From an uncultured bacterium (GTDB lineage: Bacteria; Bacillota; Clostridia; Oscillospirales; Oscillospiraceae): a stretch of DNA of 64,000 nt. This document shows positions 13,615-25,434 of this stretch, in pieces (position 1 is the stretch's first letter; each line of letters opens with the position of its first letter). The stretch covers positions 1 to 64,000 of the forward strand of contig CAMTMC010000006.1 in NCBI GenBank assembly GCA_947073515.1. The letters run 5' to 3'. The position numbers and the translations under genes were made by a program. The notes under the pieces are model-generated. The model saw only the letters and a list, made by a program, of their open reading frames with translations. It was not told the origin of the DNA and did no database searches.

Positions 13615-14745
13615 TTACATCTTAATCAGCTCGTAGGTTCGGGAGCCCAAACCGATTTTCTCGGCGTGCTCCAGACAGCTCCTCCACTCGGACTCCGGCG
13701 TGGAGTTGGTGAAGTGGTCGTGGTGGTCGTGGAAACTGGGGTCGGCCAGATTCCGGGCCAGCTGGCTGCCAGGCATGGGCTCGGCGGCCATACAGGCGTC
13801 CACACAGGCCTGATCCAGAGCTACCGGATCGACAGAGGCGAACATCCCCAGGTTGGGCAGGATGGGTACATCGTTCTCCCCGTGGCAGTCGCAGTTGGGG
13901 GACACATCCACGATCAGGGAGATATGGAACTGGGGACGGCCGTCCACCACCGCCTTGGTATACTCAGCCATGCGGCAGTTGAGGGCTTTTCCGGCGTTGT
14001 CGTTCTCAAAATAGATGGCGTCAAAGTTGCAGGCGCCTAGACAGCGGCCGCAGCCCACACAATTGTTCACGTCCACGGTCATTTTCTTGGTCTGCTGGTT
14101 GAAAACCAGGCCGTTGTTGGCGCACTCGCGCTGGCAGCGCGTACAGCCCCGGCAGGCCTCGGCGTTGATCTTGGGCTTGCCGCTGGCGTGCTGCTCCTTC
14201 TTCCCTGCCCGGGAGCCGCAGCCCATGCCGATATTTTTGATGGCCCCGCCGAAGCCGGTCATCTCATGGCCTTTGAAGTGGGTCAGGCTGATGAACACGT
14301 CGGCGTCCATCACCGCCCGGCCGATCTTGGCCTCCTTTACGTACTCGCCCCCCTGGACGGGAACCTCCACATCATCGGTGCCCTTCAGGCCGTCGCCAAT
14401 GAGCAGAGGGCAGCCCACGGTGAGCGGAGTAAACCCGTTCTCCCAGGCGCACTCCAGGTGCTCCAGGGCGTTTTTCCGCTTGCCTGGATACAGGGTGTTG
14501 CAGTCGGTGAGGAAGGGTTTCCCACCCAGCTCCTTCACCACGTCCACCACCGCCCGGGCGTAGTTGGGCCGCAGATAGCTGATATTCCCCAGCTCACCGA
14601 AGTGCATCTTGATGGCGACAAACTTTCCATTCAAGTCCAGATTCTGGATCCCCGCCTTTTGAATGAGCTTCTTCAGCTTAGTGGGCAGGCTGTCGCCAAA
14701 GGCAACGGTGTGAAAATCCGTAAAAAATACTTTAGCAGCTGACAT
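13615..14745 (-). CDS. DUF362 domain protein with two 4Fe-4S clusters
   Basis: 376 residues. The N-terminal DUF362 region (VFFTDFHTVAF..., AIKMHFGELGN, SLTHFKGHEMTGFGGAIKNIGMG) is followed by a ferredoxin insert with two cysteine sets (CRGCTRCQREC, CVGCGRCLGAC). This arrangement is common in anaerobes. The function is unproven; an electron-transfer or redox enzyme role is inferred from the clusters. ATG at 14745 follows AAGGAG at 8 nt. Apparently transcribed alone, with a terminator downstream. Confidence 0.82.
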   Translation of the reverse strand: MSAAKVFFTDFHTVAFGDSLPTKLKKLIQKAGIQNLDLNGKFVAIKMHFGELGNISYLRPNYARAVVDVVKELGGKPFLTDCNTLYPGKRKNALEHLECAWENGFTPLTVGCPLLIGDGLKGTDDVEVPVQGGEYVKEAKIGRAVMDADVFISLTHFKGHEMTGFGGAIKNIGMGCGSRAGKKEQHASGKPKINAEACRGCTRCQRECANNGLVFNQQTKKMTVDVNNCVGCGRCLGACNFDAIYFENDNAGKALNCRMAEYTKAVVDGRPQFHISLIVDVSPNCDCHGENDVPILPNLGMFASVDPVALDQACVDACMAAEPMPGSQLARNLADPSFHDHHDHFTNSTPESEWRSCLEHAEKIGLGSRTYELIKM

Positions 14746-14833
14746 AGTCCCAACTCCTTATCCAATCAGTTGTGAAATTTTGTGCCTTTACCGCAATATC
14801 ATATATAATCAGCGGGTCGTTCGTCAAGTAATT

Positions 14834-17462
<2,629 letters not shown>

Positions 17463-17476
17463 TAGAATAGTTCCTT

Positions 17477-18172
17477 TTATGATTTGACGCCATCCAACTG
17501 CAAATAAGTGTCGGGCACCCGGCCCACAATCACCGTCTCGGCCACCGGCAGACGGGTATGGACAGGTACCTCCGCCTCCCCGCCGGGGAGCAGGACGGTC
17601 ATGGGCACCTCCACCTCCAGCCAGATCCGGTGCAGGGTCTGGTTGACACCGGCGGACGTAATTTCGCTCTCAAACTCCGCCCGCACGGTGCCCACTGTCA
17701 TAGCCCGGGCCTTCAGGCTGGGGCCCCTTGCCCAAAACAGCTCAAAGTCAAAGAGACTGCCCAGAGGCACCTGGATGCTAGACACATCCACCGCCTCCAG
17801 GGCCTCTAAAATCTCGGAAGTCAGTTCTGACCGGAGGAGGTTCATCTGGGCGACATGAGTGGTCAGGGCGGTGATGTTTCCGCCGCTGTCCCGCTGAATC
17901 TCCACAAAGTCGCTGTAATCCACCTGCCGGGCCACCAGATCGGAAGTAACCGCCTCCTCAATCACAGCGGTCATGGTGTTCTGGGTCTGGGCAATGGCGA
18001 TGGCCGCCACTGCCGGGCGTAATTTGGCCTCCAGAAGGGTGATGATCCCCCACGCCAGAAGGAAGGCCACCGCCAGGGTAATCAGAGCGGCATACTCCGC
18101 TGAAAGCGGCTCTCCCGCCCTGCCCCAACGGACTCGCCGGGAGACAAGCGGCCGCCAGGGCCGACGCGCCAT
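17477..18172 (-). CDS. yunB: Sporulation protein YunB
   Basis: 231 residues. One membrane segment (~25-48, LSAEYAALITLAVAFLLAWG) precedes an extracellular domain with the YunB pattern: IAIAQTQNTMTAVIEEAV, VDYSDFVEIQRDSGGNITALTTHVAQMN, VPLGSLFDFELFWARGP. In B. subtilis yunB is a sigma-E gene needed for efficient spore formation. The start at 18172 follows AGGGGGTGGGACT. The basic N-terminus fits the inside-positive topology. Confidence 0.88.
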   Translation of the reverse strand: MARRPWRPLVSRRVRWGRAGEPLSAEYAALITLAVAFLLAWGIITLLEAKLRPAVAAIAIAQTQNTMTAVIEEAVTSDLVARQVDYSDFVEIQRDSGGNITALTTHVAQMNLLRSELTSEILEALEAVDVSSIQVPLGSLFDFELFWARGPSLKARAMTVGTVRAEFESEITSAGVNQTLHRIWLEVEVPMTVLLPGGEAEVPVHTRLPVAETVIVGRVPDTYLQLDGVKS

Positions 18173-18225
18173 AGTCCCACCCCCTATAAGGGTAGAATAT
18201 TCCGACAGCGGCTTGACCTATGCGT

Positions 18226-18552
18226 TTACCAATCCCGTTCCCGAAGGGCCTCCTCTACATCAATGGGAACGCCAAACCACTCTAAAATATAGCTCACAGC
18301 CGCCCCAATGCAGTCCCGGGCCACGGTCTCAATCTCACTGCCATTCTCGTCAAATTCATCCTGCAAATCATTGATGGCACAGACCGCCTCGTCCAGCTTT
18401 TTCTGTACAACTTCCGTATTGGATTCCCCGCTCTCCAGCAGGCCAATGACCTTCTGAAGCTCCGCTCTCACCTTGTCCACCAGAAAGTTAGGATAGTATT
18501 CATCCTGATACATCTCATCCAAGAGCTTATAGTTTTCATCAAACGCTTTCAT
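18226..18552 (-). CDS. DUF5713 family protein
   Basis: 108 residues, acidic and largely helical. Features recalled for DUF5713 are EMYQDEYYPNFLVDKVRAEL near the start and the central DEFDENGSEIETVARDCIGA. Function unknown; no membrane segment or catalytic motif is evident. AAGGAG precedes the ATG at 18552. It lies in a row of minus-strand genes 46 bases from the methionine gamma-lyase-like gene. Confidence 0.72.
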   Translation of the reverse strand: MKAFDENYKLLDEMYQDEYYPNFLVDKVRAELQKVIGLLESGESNTEVVQKKLDEAVCAINDLQDEFDENGSEIETVARDCIGAAVSYILEWFGVPIDVEEALRERDW

Positions 18553-18598
18553 CTTTGGTCTCCTTTTAATCCGTGATGGATGGACTCACAAAGCCATT

Positions 18599-19852
18599 TT
18601 AAACGGAAGGCCCCAGCAGCTCCTGGACCGCCAGCAGGACGCCCAGCTTGCCCGACTCAAAGGTCAGGCCGCCCTGGAGGTAGACGGTGTAGGGCTCCCG
18701 CATGGGGGCGTCGGCGGACAGCTCGATCGAGGCGCCTTGAATGAACGCTCCAGCGGCCATGATGACCGGGCAGTCATATCCCGGCATATCCCAGGGCTCA
18801 GGCGTGACGTAGGAGTCCACCGGAGCGCCGAACTGGATGCCCTTGCAGAACTTTTTCAGGGCCTCCGGTTCCCGCATATGGATCATTTGGATGATGTCAT
18901 GGCGTACAGCCGTGGAGCGGGGCTCGGTCTCATACCCCAGCAGCTCCATCACCCGGGCGGCGAAGACAGCGGTTTTCACCGCCTGGGCCACCGTATGGGG
19001 GGCAAGGAAAAGCCCTTGATAGAGCAGGCGGTTCTGGCCCAAAGTGGAGCCGCACTCCCCGCCGATGCCCGGGACGGTGAGCCGTGTGGCGGCTCCCTCC
19101 ACCAAGTCCCGGCGGCCGGCGATATACCCCCCGGTGGGGGCCAGGCCGCCCCCGGGGTTCTTAATAAGGGAGCCCACCACCAGATCCGCCCCAACATGGG
19201 TGGGCTCCTGGGGTTCCACAAACTCCCCGTAACAGTTGTCCACCAGAACGGCGGCGCCGGGGTTCGCTCGCTTGACGGCCTGGCAGATCTCCCCAATCTC
19301 CGCCACCGACAGGGACTGGCGGGTGGAGTACCCCTTAGACCGCTGGAGAAGCACCGCTTTCACCCTGGGGTCAGCGGCGGCGGCGGCGATGCCGTCCAGG
19401 TCGGGCTTATTGTCAAGGAGTTCCACTTGCCGGTATTCCACGCCGTAGTCCTTCAGGGAGCCGGGCCCCTTGTCTACCGCCCCTACCACCCCCAGCAGGG
19501 TGTCGTAGGGGGCGCCCACAGCGGAGAGGAGCACGTCCCCCGCTTTCAGCGCCCCAAACAGGGCGCAGGCGATGGCGTGGGTACCGTTGACAAACTGAAT
19601 CCGCACCAGGGCGGATTCAGTACCAAAGAGCTGGGCGTAGATCTCATCCAGCTTGTCCCGGCCCAGGTCGTCGTAGCCGTAGCCGGTGGTGCCGGCGAAG
19701 TAACTGTCCGCCACCCGGTGATCCTGGAAGGCCTCCAGTACCCGCTGGGTGTTCTCCTGGGCGATGGCATCAATGCGGGAAAACTCCTGGGCCAACTCCC
19801 GCTGGGCCCGGGCCCCAAGGGCCCGGACCCGGTCGCTTAACTGTAAAGGCAT
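18599..19852 (-). CDS. Methionine gamma-lyase family PLP enzyme (YnbB-like)
   Basis: 417 residues, PLP-dependent fold. Supporting segments are SYFAGTTGYGYDDLGRDKLDEIYAQLFG, VRIQFVNGTHAIACALFGAL, the VDNCYGEFVEPQEP Asp that contacts the cofactor ring, and the Lys region GSLIKNPGGG. It belongs to the family labelled methionine gamma-lyase or aluminium resistance protein in Firmicutes; the true substrate is uncertain. It may belong to the run of peptidase genes (M42) upstream on the same strand, consistent with amino-acid salvage. Confidence 0.82.
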   Translation of the reverse strand: MPLQLSDRVRALGARAQRELAQEFSRIDAIAQENTQRVLEAFQDHRVADSYFAGTTGYGYDDLGRDKLDEIYAQLFGTESALVRIQFVNGTHAIACALFGALKAGDVLLSAVGAPYDTLLGVVGAVDKGPGSLKDYGVEYRQVELLDNKPDLDGIAAAAADPRVKAVLLQRSKGYSTRQSLSVAEIGEICQAVKRANPGAAVLVDNCYGEFVEPQEPTHVGADLVVGSLIKNPGGGLAPTGGYIAGRRDLVEGAATRLTVPGIGGECGSTLGQNRLLYQGLFLAPHTVAQAVKTAVFAARVMELLGYETEPRSTAVRHDIIQMIHMREPEALKKFCKGIQFGAPVDSYVTPEPWDMPGYDCPVIMAAGAFIQGASIELSADAPMREPYTVYLQGGLTFESGKLGVLLAVQELLGPSV

Positions 19853-19882
19853 ATCTATTGTCGATCCTATCTATTTCAATAT

Positions 19883-20884
19883 TCAGGGGCGATCCAGCTG
19901 GGCTTGGGCGAAGGCCGCCACCAGACGGACACAGGCCTCGGTGTCACCCAGGTCGGCCATCTCCTGGGGGGTATGGATATACCGGGTGGGGATGGAGATG
20001 CCGCCGGCGTACACCCCGGCTCGAGTGGACTGGATGGCCCCGGCGTCGGTACCGCCCATCTGAATGATGTCCCGTTGGACGGGGATGTTCTGCTGCTGGG
20101 CCAGCTCCTCCAGCTTGGCCACCACCTGGGGATGGCACATCAGGGAATTGTCCTTTATCTTCACCGCAGCACCTTTACCCAGCCGGCTGGTGCCCGACTT
20201 CTCGGAGCCGGGGGTATCATCTACAGTAGTGACATCCACAGCGATGCCGTAGTCCGGGTCGATGGCCCAGGCGGCGGTCTTTGCCCCCCGGATGCCCAGC
20301 TCCTCCTGAACAGAGAAGACGAAATACAGGTCGTTGGGGCTGTCCTTCACCCGCTCCAGGGCGGCCAGCTGGATGGCGCAGGCGATCCGGTCATCCAGGT
20401 ATGGGGAGATCACGTTTTGGCCGCACTGACGGGCGGGCACGTCGTACACGGCGGTGTCCCCCACCTGAACCAGGGAGCGGGCCTCCGCCTCGTCCTTCAC
20501 ACCGATATCCAGATAGCACTCGTCCAGCTTCAACTGGCCCATGTCTGCCTTTTCCTCCGGAGCGAAGACCCCCCGGCGGCCGTTTTTCAGTCGGACGGGG
20601 GTGCAGACCGCCTTCTTGTGAGGGATGCCCCCCAGGCGGCCCGCACGGAGGTACCCCTCCTTCTCAACCCGGGTGACCATGAAGCCGATGGAGTCCATGT
20701 GGGCGGAGAACATCACCTTGGGGCCGTTCCCCTTCTTGTGGACAATTAGGTTTCCCATGACATCGGTGGTAATCTCGTCGGCGTAGGGCTGGGCCAGGCC
20801 GGCAATGAGATCACGGATCTCCCCCTCGTCCCCGGCGGGGCCGTAGGCGGCGGTAAGGGTCTGGATCAATTCAAACAATTCCAT
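19883..20884 (-). CDS. M42 family metallopeptidase (copy 3 of 3)
   Basis: About 333 residues. M42 metal-site motifs are FSAHMDSIGFMVT (His, Asp), YLDDRIACAIQL (bridging Asp), VFSVQEELGIRGA (catalytic Glu-Glu), the AVDVTTVDDTPG region, and the C-terminal RYIHTPQEM His. These are dinuclear-metal aminopeptidases forming large dodecamers. ATG at 20884 follows GGAGGAGAATTGAT, one base after the preceding gene stops. It is the most divergent of three tandem copies, so the substrates probably differ. Confidence 0.85.
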   Translation of the reverse strand: MELFELIQTLTAAYGPAGDEGEIRDLIAGLAQPYADEITTDVMGNLIVHKKGNGPKVMFSAHMDSIGFMVTRVEKEGYLRAGRLGGIPHKKAVCTPVRLKNGRRGVFAPEEKADMGQLKLDECYLDIGVKDEAEARSLVQVGDTAVYDVPARQCGQNVISPYLDDRIACAIQLAALERVKDSPNDLYFVFSVQEELGIRGAKTAAWAIDPDYGIAVDVTTVDDTPGSEKSGTSRLGKGAAVKIKDNSLMCHPQVVAKLEELAQQQNIPVQRDIIQMGGTDAGAIQSTRAGVYAGGISIPTRYIHTPQEMADLGDTEACVRLVAAFAQAQLDRP

Positions 20885-20885
20885 A

Positions 20886-21914
20886 TCAATTCTCCTCCGC
20901 AATATGGTTGATAAACAGTCGGGCCAGTTTCAGCATATTCTCAAAGTCGGACAAACTGCCGATGGTGGACGGGGCATGGCAGCACCGCACCGGGGAGCAC
21001 AGGGCCGCCGTCCGGACGCCGGCCTTGGTGCGCTGGATGACAGAGCCGTCGGTGGCGCCAGCGAGATAGTCTTTGAACTGCAAGGGGATGTGGTTCTCAT
21101 CCGCCAGGCGGCACAGCTGCCTGACCAGCTCCGGACAGTAGAAGGCCCCGCCATCCGCAAAGGAGACCACCGGGCCCTTGCCGGGGGTGAAGTCCCCCTC
21201 CCGGTATCCGTCCGGGCCGGGGATGGCGGCGGAGGAGTTGGTGTCCAGCACCAGGGCCACCTCCGGCGTCACGGAGAAGGCCGCTCCGTAGATGCCCCGC
21301 AGGCCCACCTCCTCCTGGACAGTAAAGACGAAGGTGATGTCCAGGGGCAGCTCCTCCTCCAGCAGCTTGAGCATCACGGCACAGCCCACCCGGTCATCCA
21401 GGGCCCGGGCCTTGAACAGGCCGTCGCCAAACTCCTCGGGCTCGCACACGAAAGCGCCGCAATCCCCCAGGGAGACCAGCTTCTCGGCGCTCTCCCGGTC
21501 CTTGGCTCCGATATCAATATACAGGTCGTCCAGCTTGGGGGCCTTTTTCCGCTCCTCCGGCTCAGACAGGTGGATGGCCTTCAGTCCGATGACGCCGGGA
21601 ACCTGCTTGTCCCCAATGACCACAGGCTTGCCGATGACCACCCGGCGGTCCATCCCGCCGATGAAACCGAATTTCAGAAAGCCCTCGTCTGTGATCCGGG
21701 TGACGATCACGCCCACCTCGTCCATGTGGGCGGCCATGAGGAACCGGTTCCCGGTGGATTTTTTGCCTTTTTTGAACACAATTAAGTTGCCGGCGGCGTC
21801 AACCCGGATGCTGTCGGCGTAGGGCTGGGCCTTGGAGCGGATAAAGTCCCGGACCGGCCCCTCGTCACTGGACACGCCGTTGATGGAGCACAGCTCCTTC
21901 AGCAGATTAAGCAT
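20886..21914 (-). CDS. M42 family metallopeptidase (copy 2 of 3)
   Basis: 342 residues. Motifs are LMAAHMDEVGVIVT, ALDDRVGCAVML, VFTVQEEVGLRGI and LVLDTNSSAAIPG. The C-terminal RCCHAPSTIG supplies the last metal His. AAAGGAGGTGGCCGGGC precedes the ATG at 21914, which overlaps the previous gene's stop by eight bases; that points to coupling. The internal KKGKKSTGNRF loop is basic and unlike the sister copies. Confidence 0.85.
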   Translation of the reverse strand: MLNLLKELCSINGVSSDEGPVRDFIRSKAQPYADSIRVDAAGNLIVFKKGKKSTGNRFLMAAHMDEVGVIVTRITDEGFLKFGFIGGMDRRVVIGKPVVIGDKQVPGVIGLKAIHLSEPEERKKAPKLDDLYIDIGAKDRESAEKLVSLGDCGAFVCEPEEFGDGLFKARALDDRVGCAVMLKLLEEELPLDITFVFTVQEEVGLRGIYGAAFSVTPEVALVLDTNSSAAIPGPDGYREGDFTPGKGPVVSFADGGAFYCPELVRQLCRLADENHIPLQFKDYLAGATDGSVIQRTKAGVRTAALCSPVRCCHAPSTIGSLSDFENMLKLARLFINHIAEEN

Positions 21915-22950
21915 GCCCGGCCACCTCCTTTCCAATTCCCCGGACAAAGGCGGCCAGCAGCCGGCCGGCCTCCTCCAGATCCCGGCGGTGGACCACCTCC
22001 ACCGGGGTGTGCATATAGCGCAGGGGCACCGACAAAATGGCGGTGGCGACCCCCTCCCGGCTGATCTGCATACTCCAGCCGTTGGTGCCGCTGTGGCGGG
22101 GGATCACCTCTGTCTGGACCTCCATCTCCAGCTCCTTGGCCACCCGGAACATGCGGTCGGCCATCCAGCGGGTGCAGTTGGGGCCCCGTCCGATGGCGGG
22201 GCCTCCCCCCATCTCAAAGGCCTTGTCCTTGGACACCCCCGGGCTGACACCGTGGGTGACGTCCACCGCCACGCACATCTCCGGGGCGATGCGGTAGGTG
22301 GCGCTCTGAGCGCCGGGCCCGCCGCCGATCTCCTCCTGGACAGACCCCATCACATACAGGTCCACGTCCAGCTCCTCCCCCTTCAGCTCCTCCAGAGCGC
22401 CCAGCAGGGTGGCGAAGCAGGCCCGATCGTCCAGGGCCTTGCCGCACAGGAAGTCCTCCCCCAGGGGGGCGCAGCCCGCCCGGTAGACAGCGGGGGTGCC
22501 GATGGGAATCCGCCGCTGGGCCTCCTCCTGGCACAGGCCCACGTCGATATACAGTTCCTTGATGGGCAGGGACTTGTCCGCATCCCCAGGCGACTGCACA
22601 TGGGGGGGCAGGCAGGCCACCACCCCGGTGATGGGGGGCTGGGTGAGGATGGTCATCTCCCGGTCAGGGAGCATCCGGGGATCTACCCCGCCCACAGGGG
22701 CAAACCGGAGAAAGCCCGCCTCATGGCCGGTGATCAGGAAGCCGATCTCGTCCAGGTGGGCGTCCAGCAGCAGCTTGGGGGCGTTCTCACGCCCGCACCG
22801 GCGCACGCCCACCGCATTGCCCATCTTGTCCAGATAGGCCTCATCAGTGAGGGGGCGCAGCAGCTCCACCGCTGCCTGGGCCACCGGACCCTCGTGTCCC
22901 GAGGGTCCGGGCAGGGAACACAGCTGTTCCAACACAGTCTGGTAGTTCAA
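21907..22950 (-). CDS. M42 family metallopeptidase (copy 1 of 3)
   Basis: 347 residues. Motifs are LLDAHLDEIGFLIT, ALDDRACFATLLGAL, MGSVQEEIGGGPGA and AVDVTHGVSPG, with RYMHTPVEVV near the end. TTG start at 22950, with AAGGAGG ten bases upstream. First of three adjacent M42 genes, downstream of murD. The cluster suggests peptide recycling or nutrient peptide use; no transporter is next to it. Confidence 0.85.
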   Translation of the reverse strand: MNYQTVLEQLCSLPGPSGHEGPVAQAAVELLRPLTDEAYLDKMGNAVGVRRCGRENAPKLLLDAHLDEIGFLITGHEAGFLRFAPVGGVDPRMLPDREMTILTQPPITGVVACLPPHVQSPGDADKSLPIKELYIDVGLCQEEAQRRIPIGTPAVYRAGCAPLGEDFLCGKALDDRACFATLLGALEELKGEELDVDLYVMGSVQEEIGGGPGAQSATYRIAPEMCVAVDVTHGVSPGVSKDKAFEMGGGPAIGRGPNCTRWMADRMFRVAKELEMEVQTEVIPRHSGTNGWSMQISREGVATAILSVPLRYMHTPVEVVHRRDLEEAGRLLAAFVRGIGKEVAGHA

Positions 22951-22980
22951 TAGAGGTTCCTCCTTTTTTCTCTTCTTCCA

Positions 22981-24366
22981 TCACAGGGCGGCCACCAGGT
23001 CTTTGAAAGCCTGGCCACGCTCCATGAAGTTTTTGAATTGGTCGAAAGCGGCGCAGGCCGGCGACAGCACCACCACATCCCCCGGCCGGGCCGCCTGGCG
23101 GGCTGCGGATACCGCTGAGGAGAGACAGTCCGCCTCTAAAATCCGCAGTCCTCTGTCAGGGAAGCCCCCGGCCTCCTCCACCGCCTGGCGGATGGCGGGG
23201 GCGGTGGCGCCGTTGAGCACCAGCACCTTTACCTTTTCTGCGATAGCCGCCCCAAGTTGTGTGAAGGGCACTCCCTTGTCATAGCCGCCGGCGATCAGGA
23301 TCAGCTTCTGGTCAAAGGAGTCCAAACAGGCCATGGTGCGGGTGGGGCTGGTGCCGATGGAGTCGTTGTAGTATTTCACCCCATCCAGCTCCCGCACCAG
23401 CTCAATACGGTGCTCCACGCCAGTAAAGCGCTGTGCCACCGCCCGGACACACTTATCCGGGACGATGCCGTCCACGGCGGCGATGGCGGCCATGTAGTTC
23501 TCCACGTTGTGGAGGCCGGGGATCTGGATGTCAGCCAGGGGGAGGACCTCCCGGCTGCCCATGCCGTTGGTGAGCCAGATGGCCCCGTCCCGGAGATAGA
23601 CCCCCTCCTCCAGCCTCTGCTTCCGGCTGAACAGCATGGCCTTCCCCACCGCAGCCTTGGCCAGGGAGCGGGTAATGTCATTGTCAAAGTTGAAGACCAC
23701 CCGGTCCTCCGGGCTCTGGTGGCAGAAGATGTTCAGCTTGGCCTCAGTGTACTCCTCCATGGTGTGGTGGTAATCCAGGTGGTTGGGGGACAGGTTGGTA
23801 AAGACGGCCACCTGGGGGCTGCGGTCCATAGACATGAGCTGGAAGGAGGACAGCTCCACCACCGCCACGTCCTCCGGGGTCATGCCTGCCACATCTGGGA
23901 GCAGGGGCTTGCCGATGTTGCCGCCCAGATAGACGTTGTACCCCGCCTCCTTCAGAAACTCGCTGATGAGGGTGGTGGTGGTGGTTTTGCCGTCGCTGCC
24001 AGTCACGCCGATGATCTTGCAGGGGCACAGCTGGAAAAACAGCTCCATCTCAGAGGTGAGGATACTCCCCGCCTCCACCGCCGCCATCAGCTCCGGGGTG
24101 TTGGGGCTGAGGCCGGGGGTACGGAAGATCAGGTCGAACTTGTGGAGCTTGGCCAGATAGCCCGGCCCCAGCTGGAGCCTGGCGCCCAGGCTCTCCAGCT
24201 CGGCGGCCTGGTCCTCCACCCGTTCCCGGGGGGCCTTGTCACAGACAGTGACCTTCAGCTCCGCCCGGAGGAACATACGGATCAGCGGGGTATTGCTCAC
24301 TCCCATGCCGATGACGGCGATGGACTTGCCGTGCAGGCGCTCCAAATATTCAGTCATGGTGGACAT
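22981..24366 (-). CDS. murD: UDP-N-acetylmuramoyl-L-alanine-D-glutamate ligase MurD
   Basis: 461 residues. The N-terminal UDP-binding domain has VIGMGVSNTPLIRMF. The Mur ligase P-loop is GVTGSDGKTTTTTL. The carbamylated-Lys/metal region lies near AVVELSSFQLM, with NLSPNHLDYHHTMEEY following. The C-terminal domain has NDSIGTSPTRTMACL. It adds D-glutamate to UDP-MurNAc-L-Ala in the cytoplasm. ATG at 24366 follows GGAGGACTGTCT. Unusually it is not inside a dcw cluster here. Confidence 0.93.
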   Translation of the reverse strand: MSTMTEYLERLHGKSIAVIGMGVSNTPLIRMFLRAELKVTVCDKAPRERVEDQAAELESLGARLQLGPGYLAKLHKFDLIFRTPGLSPNTPELMAAVEAGSILTSEMELFFQLCPCKIIGVTGSDGKTTTTTLISEFLKEAGYNVYLGGNIGKPLLPDVAGMTPEDVAVVELSSFQLMSMDRSPQVAVFTNLSPNHLDYHHTMEEYTEAKLNIFCHQSPEDRVVFNFDNDITRSLAKAAVGKAMLFSRKQRLEEGVYLRDGAIWLTNGMGSREVLPLADIQIPGLHNVENYMAAIAAVDGIVPDKCVRAVAQRFTGVEHRIELVRELDGVKYYNDSIGTSPTRTMACLDSFDQKLILIAGGYDKGVPFTQLGAAIAEKVKVLVLNGATAPAIRQAVEEAGGFPDRGLRILEADCLSSAVSAARQAARPGDVVVLSPACAAFDQFKNFMERGQAFKDLVAAL

Positions 24367-24482
24367 AGACAGTCCTCCTTCCATTATTTTCTTCCAGCTT
24401 ATTATATTACCATATTCTCCTCAAAAATTCAACGGGAACGGGGCTGCTGTCCGGGACTTGTTTCAAAACAGAGGAAAAACAC

Positions 24483-24525
24483 AAACCGGCCGGCGGAGCA
24501 GCTCCGCCGGCCGGTTTTTTGGGGG
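24483..24525. terminator. Terminator downstream of xerD
   Basis: A perfect 16-bp GC-rich stem (24483-24498 / 24502-24517). It carries a T-run on the plus side and TTTGTGTTTTT on the minus side, so it can stop transcription leaving xerD on the minus strand. Confidence 0.75.
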
Positions 24526-25410
24526 TTAAGCCCTGGGATGGGCCCTCTGATAGACGTCCTTGATCTTCTGATTGACCAGCTTGGAGTAGATCTGGGTAGA
24601 TGAGATGTCCGCGTGGCCCAGCATCTCCTGGATAGAGCGCAGGTCAGCCCCGTTCTCCAGCAGGTGGGCGGCGAAGGAGTGGCGAAGGGTGTGGGGGGTG
24701 ATGTCCTTCTGGATGCCCGCCTTCTCCTGATAATATTTGATGAGCTTCCAAAAGCCCTGGCGGCTCATGCGCTCGCCGCTCATATTCACAAAGAGGGCGG
24801 TCTCATCCGGGGTGTTCACCAGATGGGGCCGGGCGTTGTGGAGGTAATCCTCCAGCGCCCGGGCGGCGGCGGTGTACAGTGGGATCTGCCGTACCTTTCC
24901 ATTCTGTCCATAGCAAACCAGCATCTGGCTGCGCAGGTTCAGGTCGTCCACATCCAGAGCGATCAGCTCACTCACCCGGATTCCGGTGGCGTACAGCAGC
25001 TCCAGCATAGCCCGGTCCCGGTAGCCCTTCAGGTCGGTACACTGTGGCTGCTCTAAAAACAGCTCCACCTCCCGGCCGGTGAGCACCTGGGGCAGCTTGC
25101 GCTCCACCTTGGCGGGAGACACCCCTTTGGCCGGGTTCCGATCCACAAGGCCCCGGTCCATCAGGTAATGGAAGAAAGATTTGATGGAGGCCATTGAACG
25201 GGTCACTGTGGCCGGCGACTTACCCCGGCGGAGGAGGCCGTTGGCGTAATCCTCCACATCCTGAGGCAGCACCTGGGTGAGATCCAGACCCTTTCCCTCC
25301 ATAGCCGAGGCGAACTGGTTCACGTCCCGCAGATAGGAGCTGACAGTGTTGGCTGAGGCGCTCTTTTCAATTTTTAAGTACTCCCCGTAGGCCAACAACA
25401 GCTCAGACAC
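24526..25410 (-). CDS. xerD: Site-specific tyrosine recombinase XerD
   Basis: 294 residues, the normal XerC/D length. Motifs are ATGIRVSELIALDV (Arg), HTLRHSFAAHLLENGAD (His-x-x-Arg) and LGHADISSTQIYSKL (His and nucleophile Tyr). It resolves chromosome dimers at dif with a partner; the Xer-like gene at 12418-13416 is a candidate partner or paralog. Neighbouring spoIIM on the same strand is a common Firmicutes order. Confidence 0.9.
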   Translation of the reverse strand: MSELLLAYGEYLKIEKSASANTVSSYLRDVNQFASAMEGKGLDLTQVLPQDVEDYANGLLRRGKSPATVTRSMASIKSFFHYLMDRGLVDRNPAKGVSPAKVERKLPQVLTGREVELFLEQPQCTDLKGYRDRAMLELLYATGIRVSELIALDVDDLNLRSQMLVCYGQNGKVRQIPLYTAAARALEDYLHNARPHLVNTPDETALFVNMSGERMSRQGFWKLIKYYQEKAGIQKDITPHTLRHSFAAHLLENGADLRSIQEMLGHADISSTQIYSKLVNQKIKDVYQRAHPRA

Positions 25411-25434
25411 TCCACAAAACCCCCAGTTTAAACA

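Noticed and set aside
23257-24603. 448-codon open frame on the plus strand across murD
   Set aside because: It is antisense to an intact, motif-complete MurD and has a His/Leu/Gly-rich low-complexity composition typical of antisense frames.
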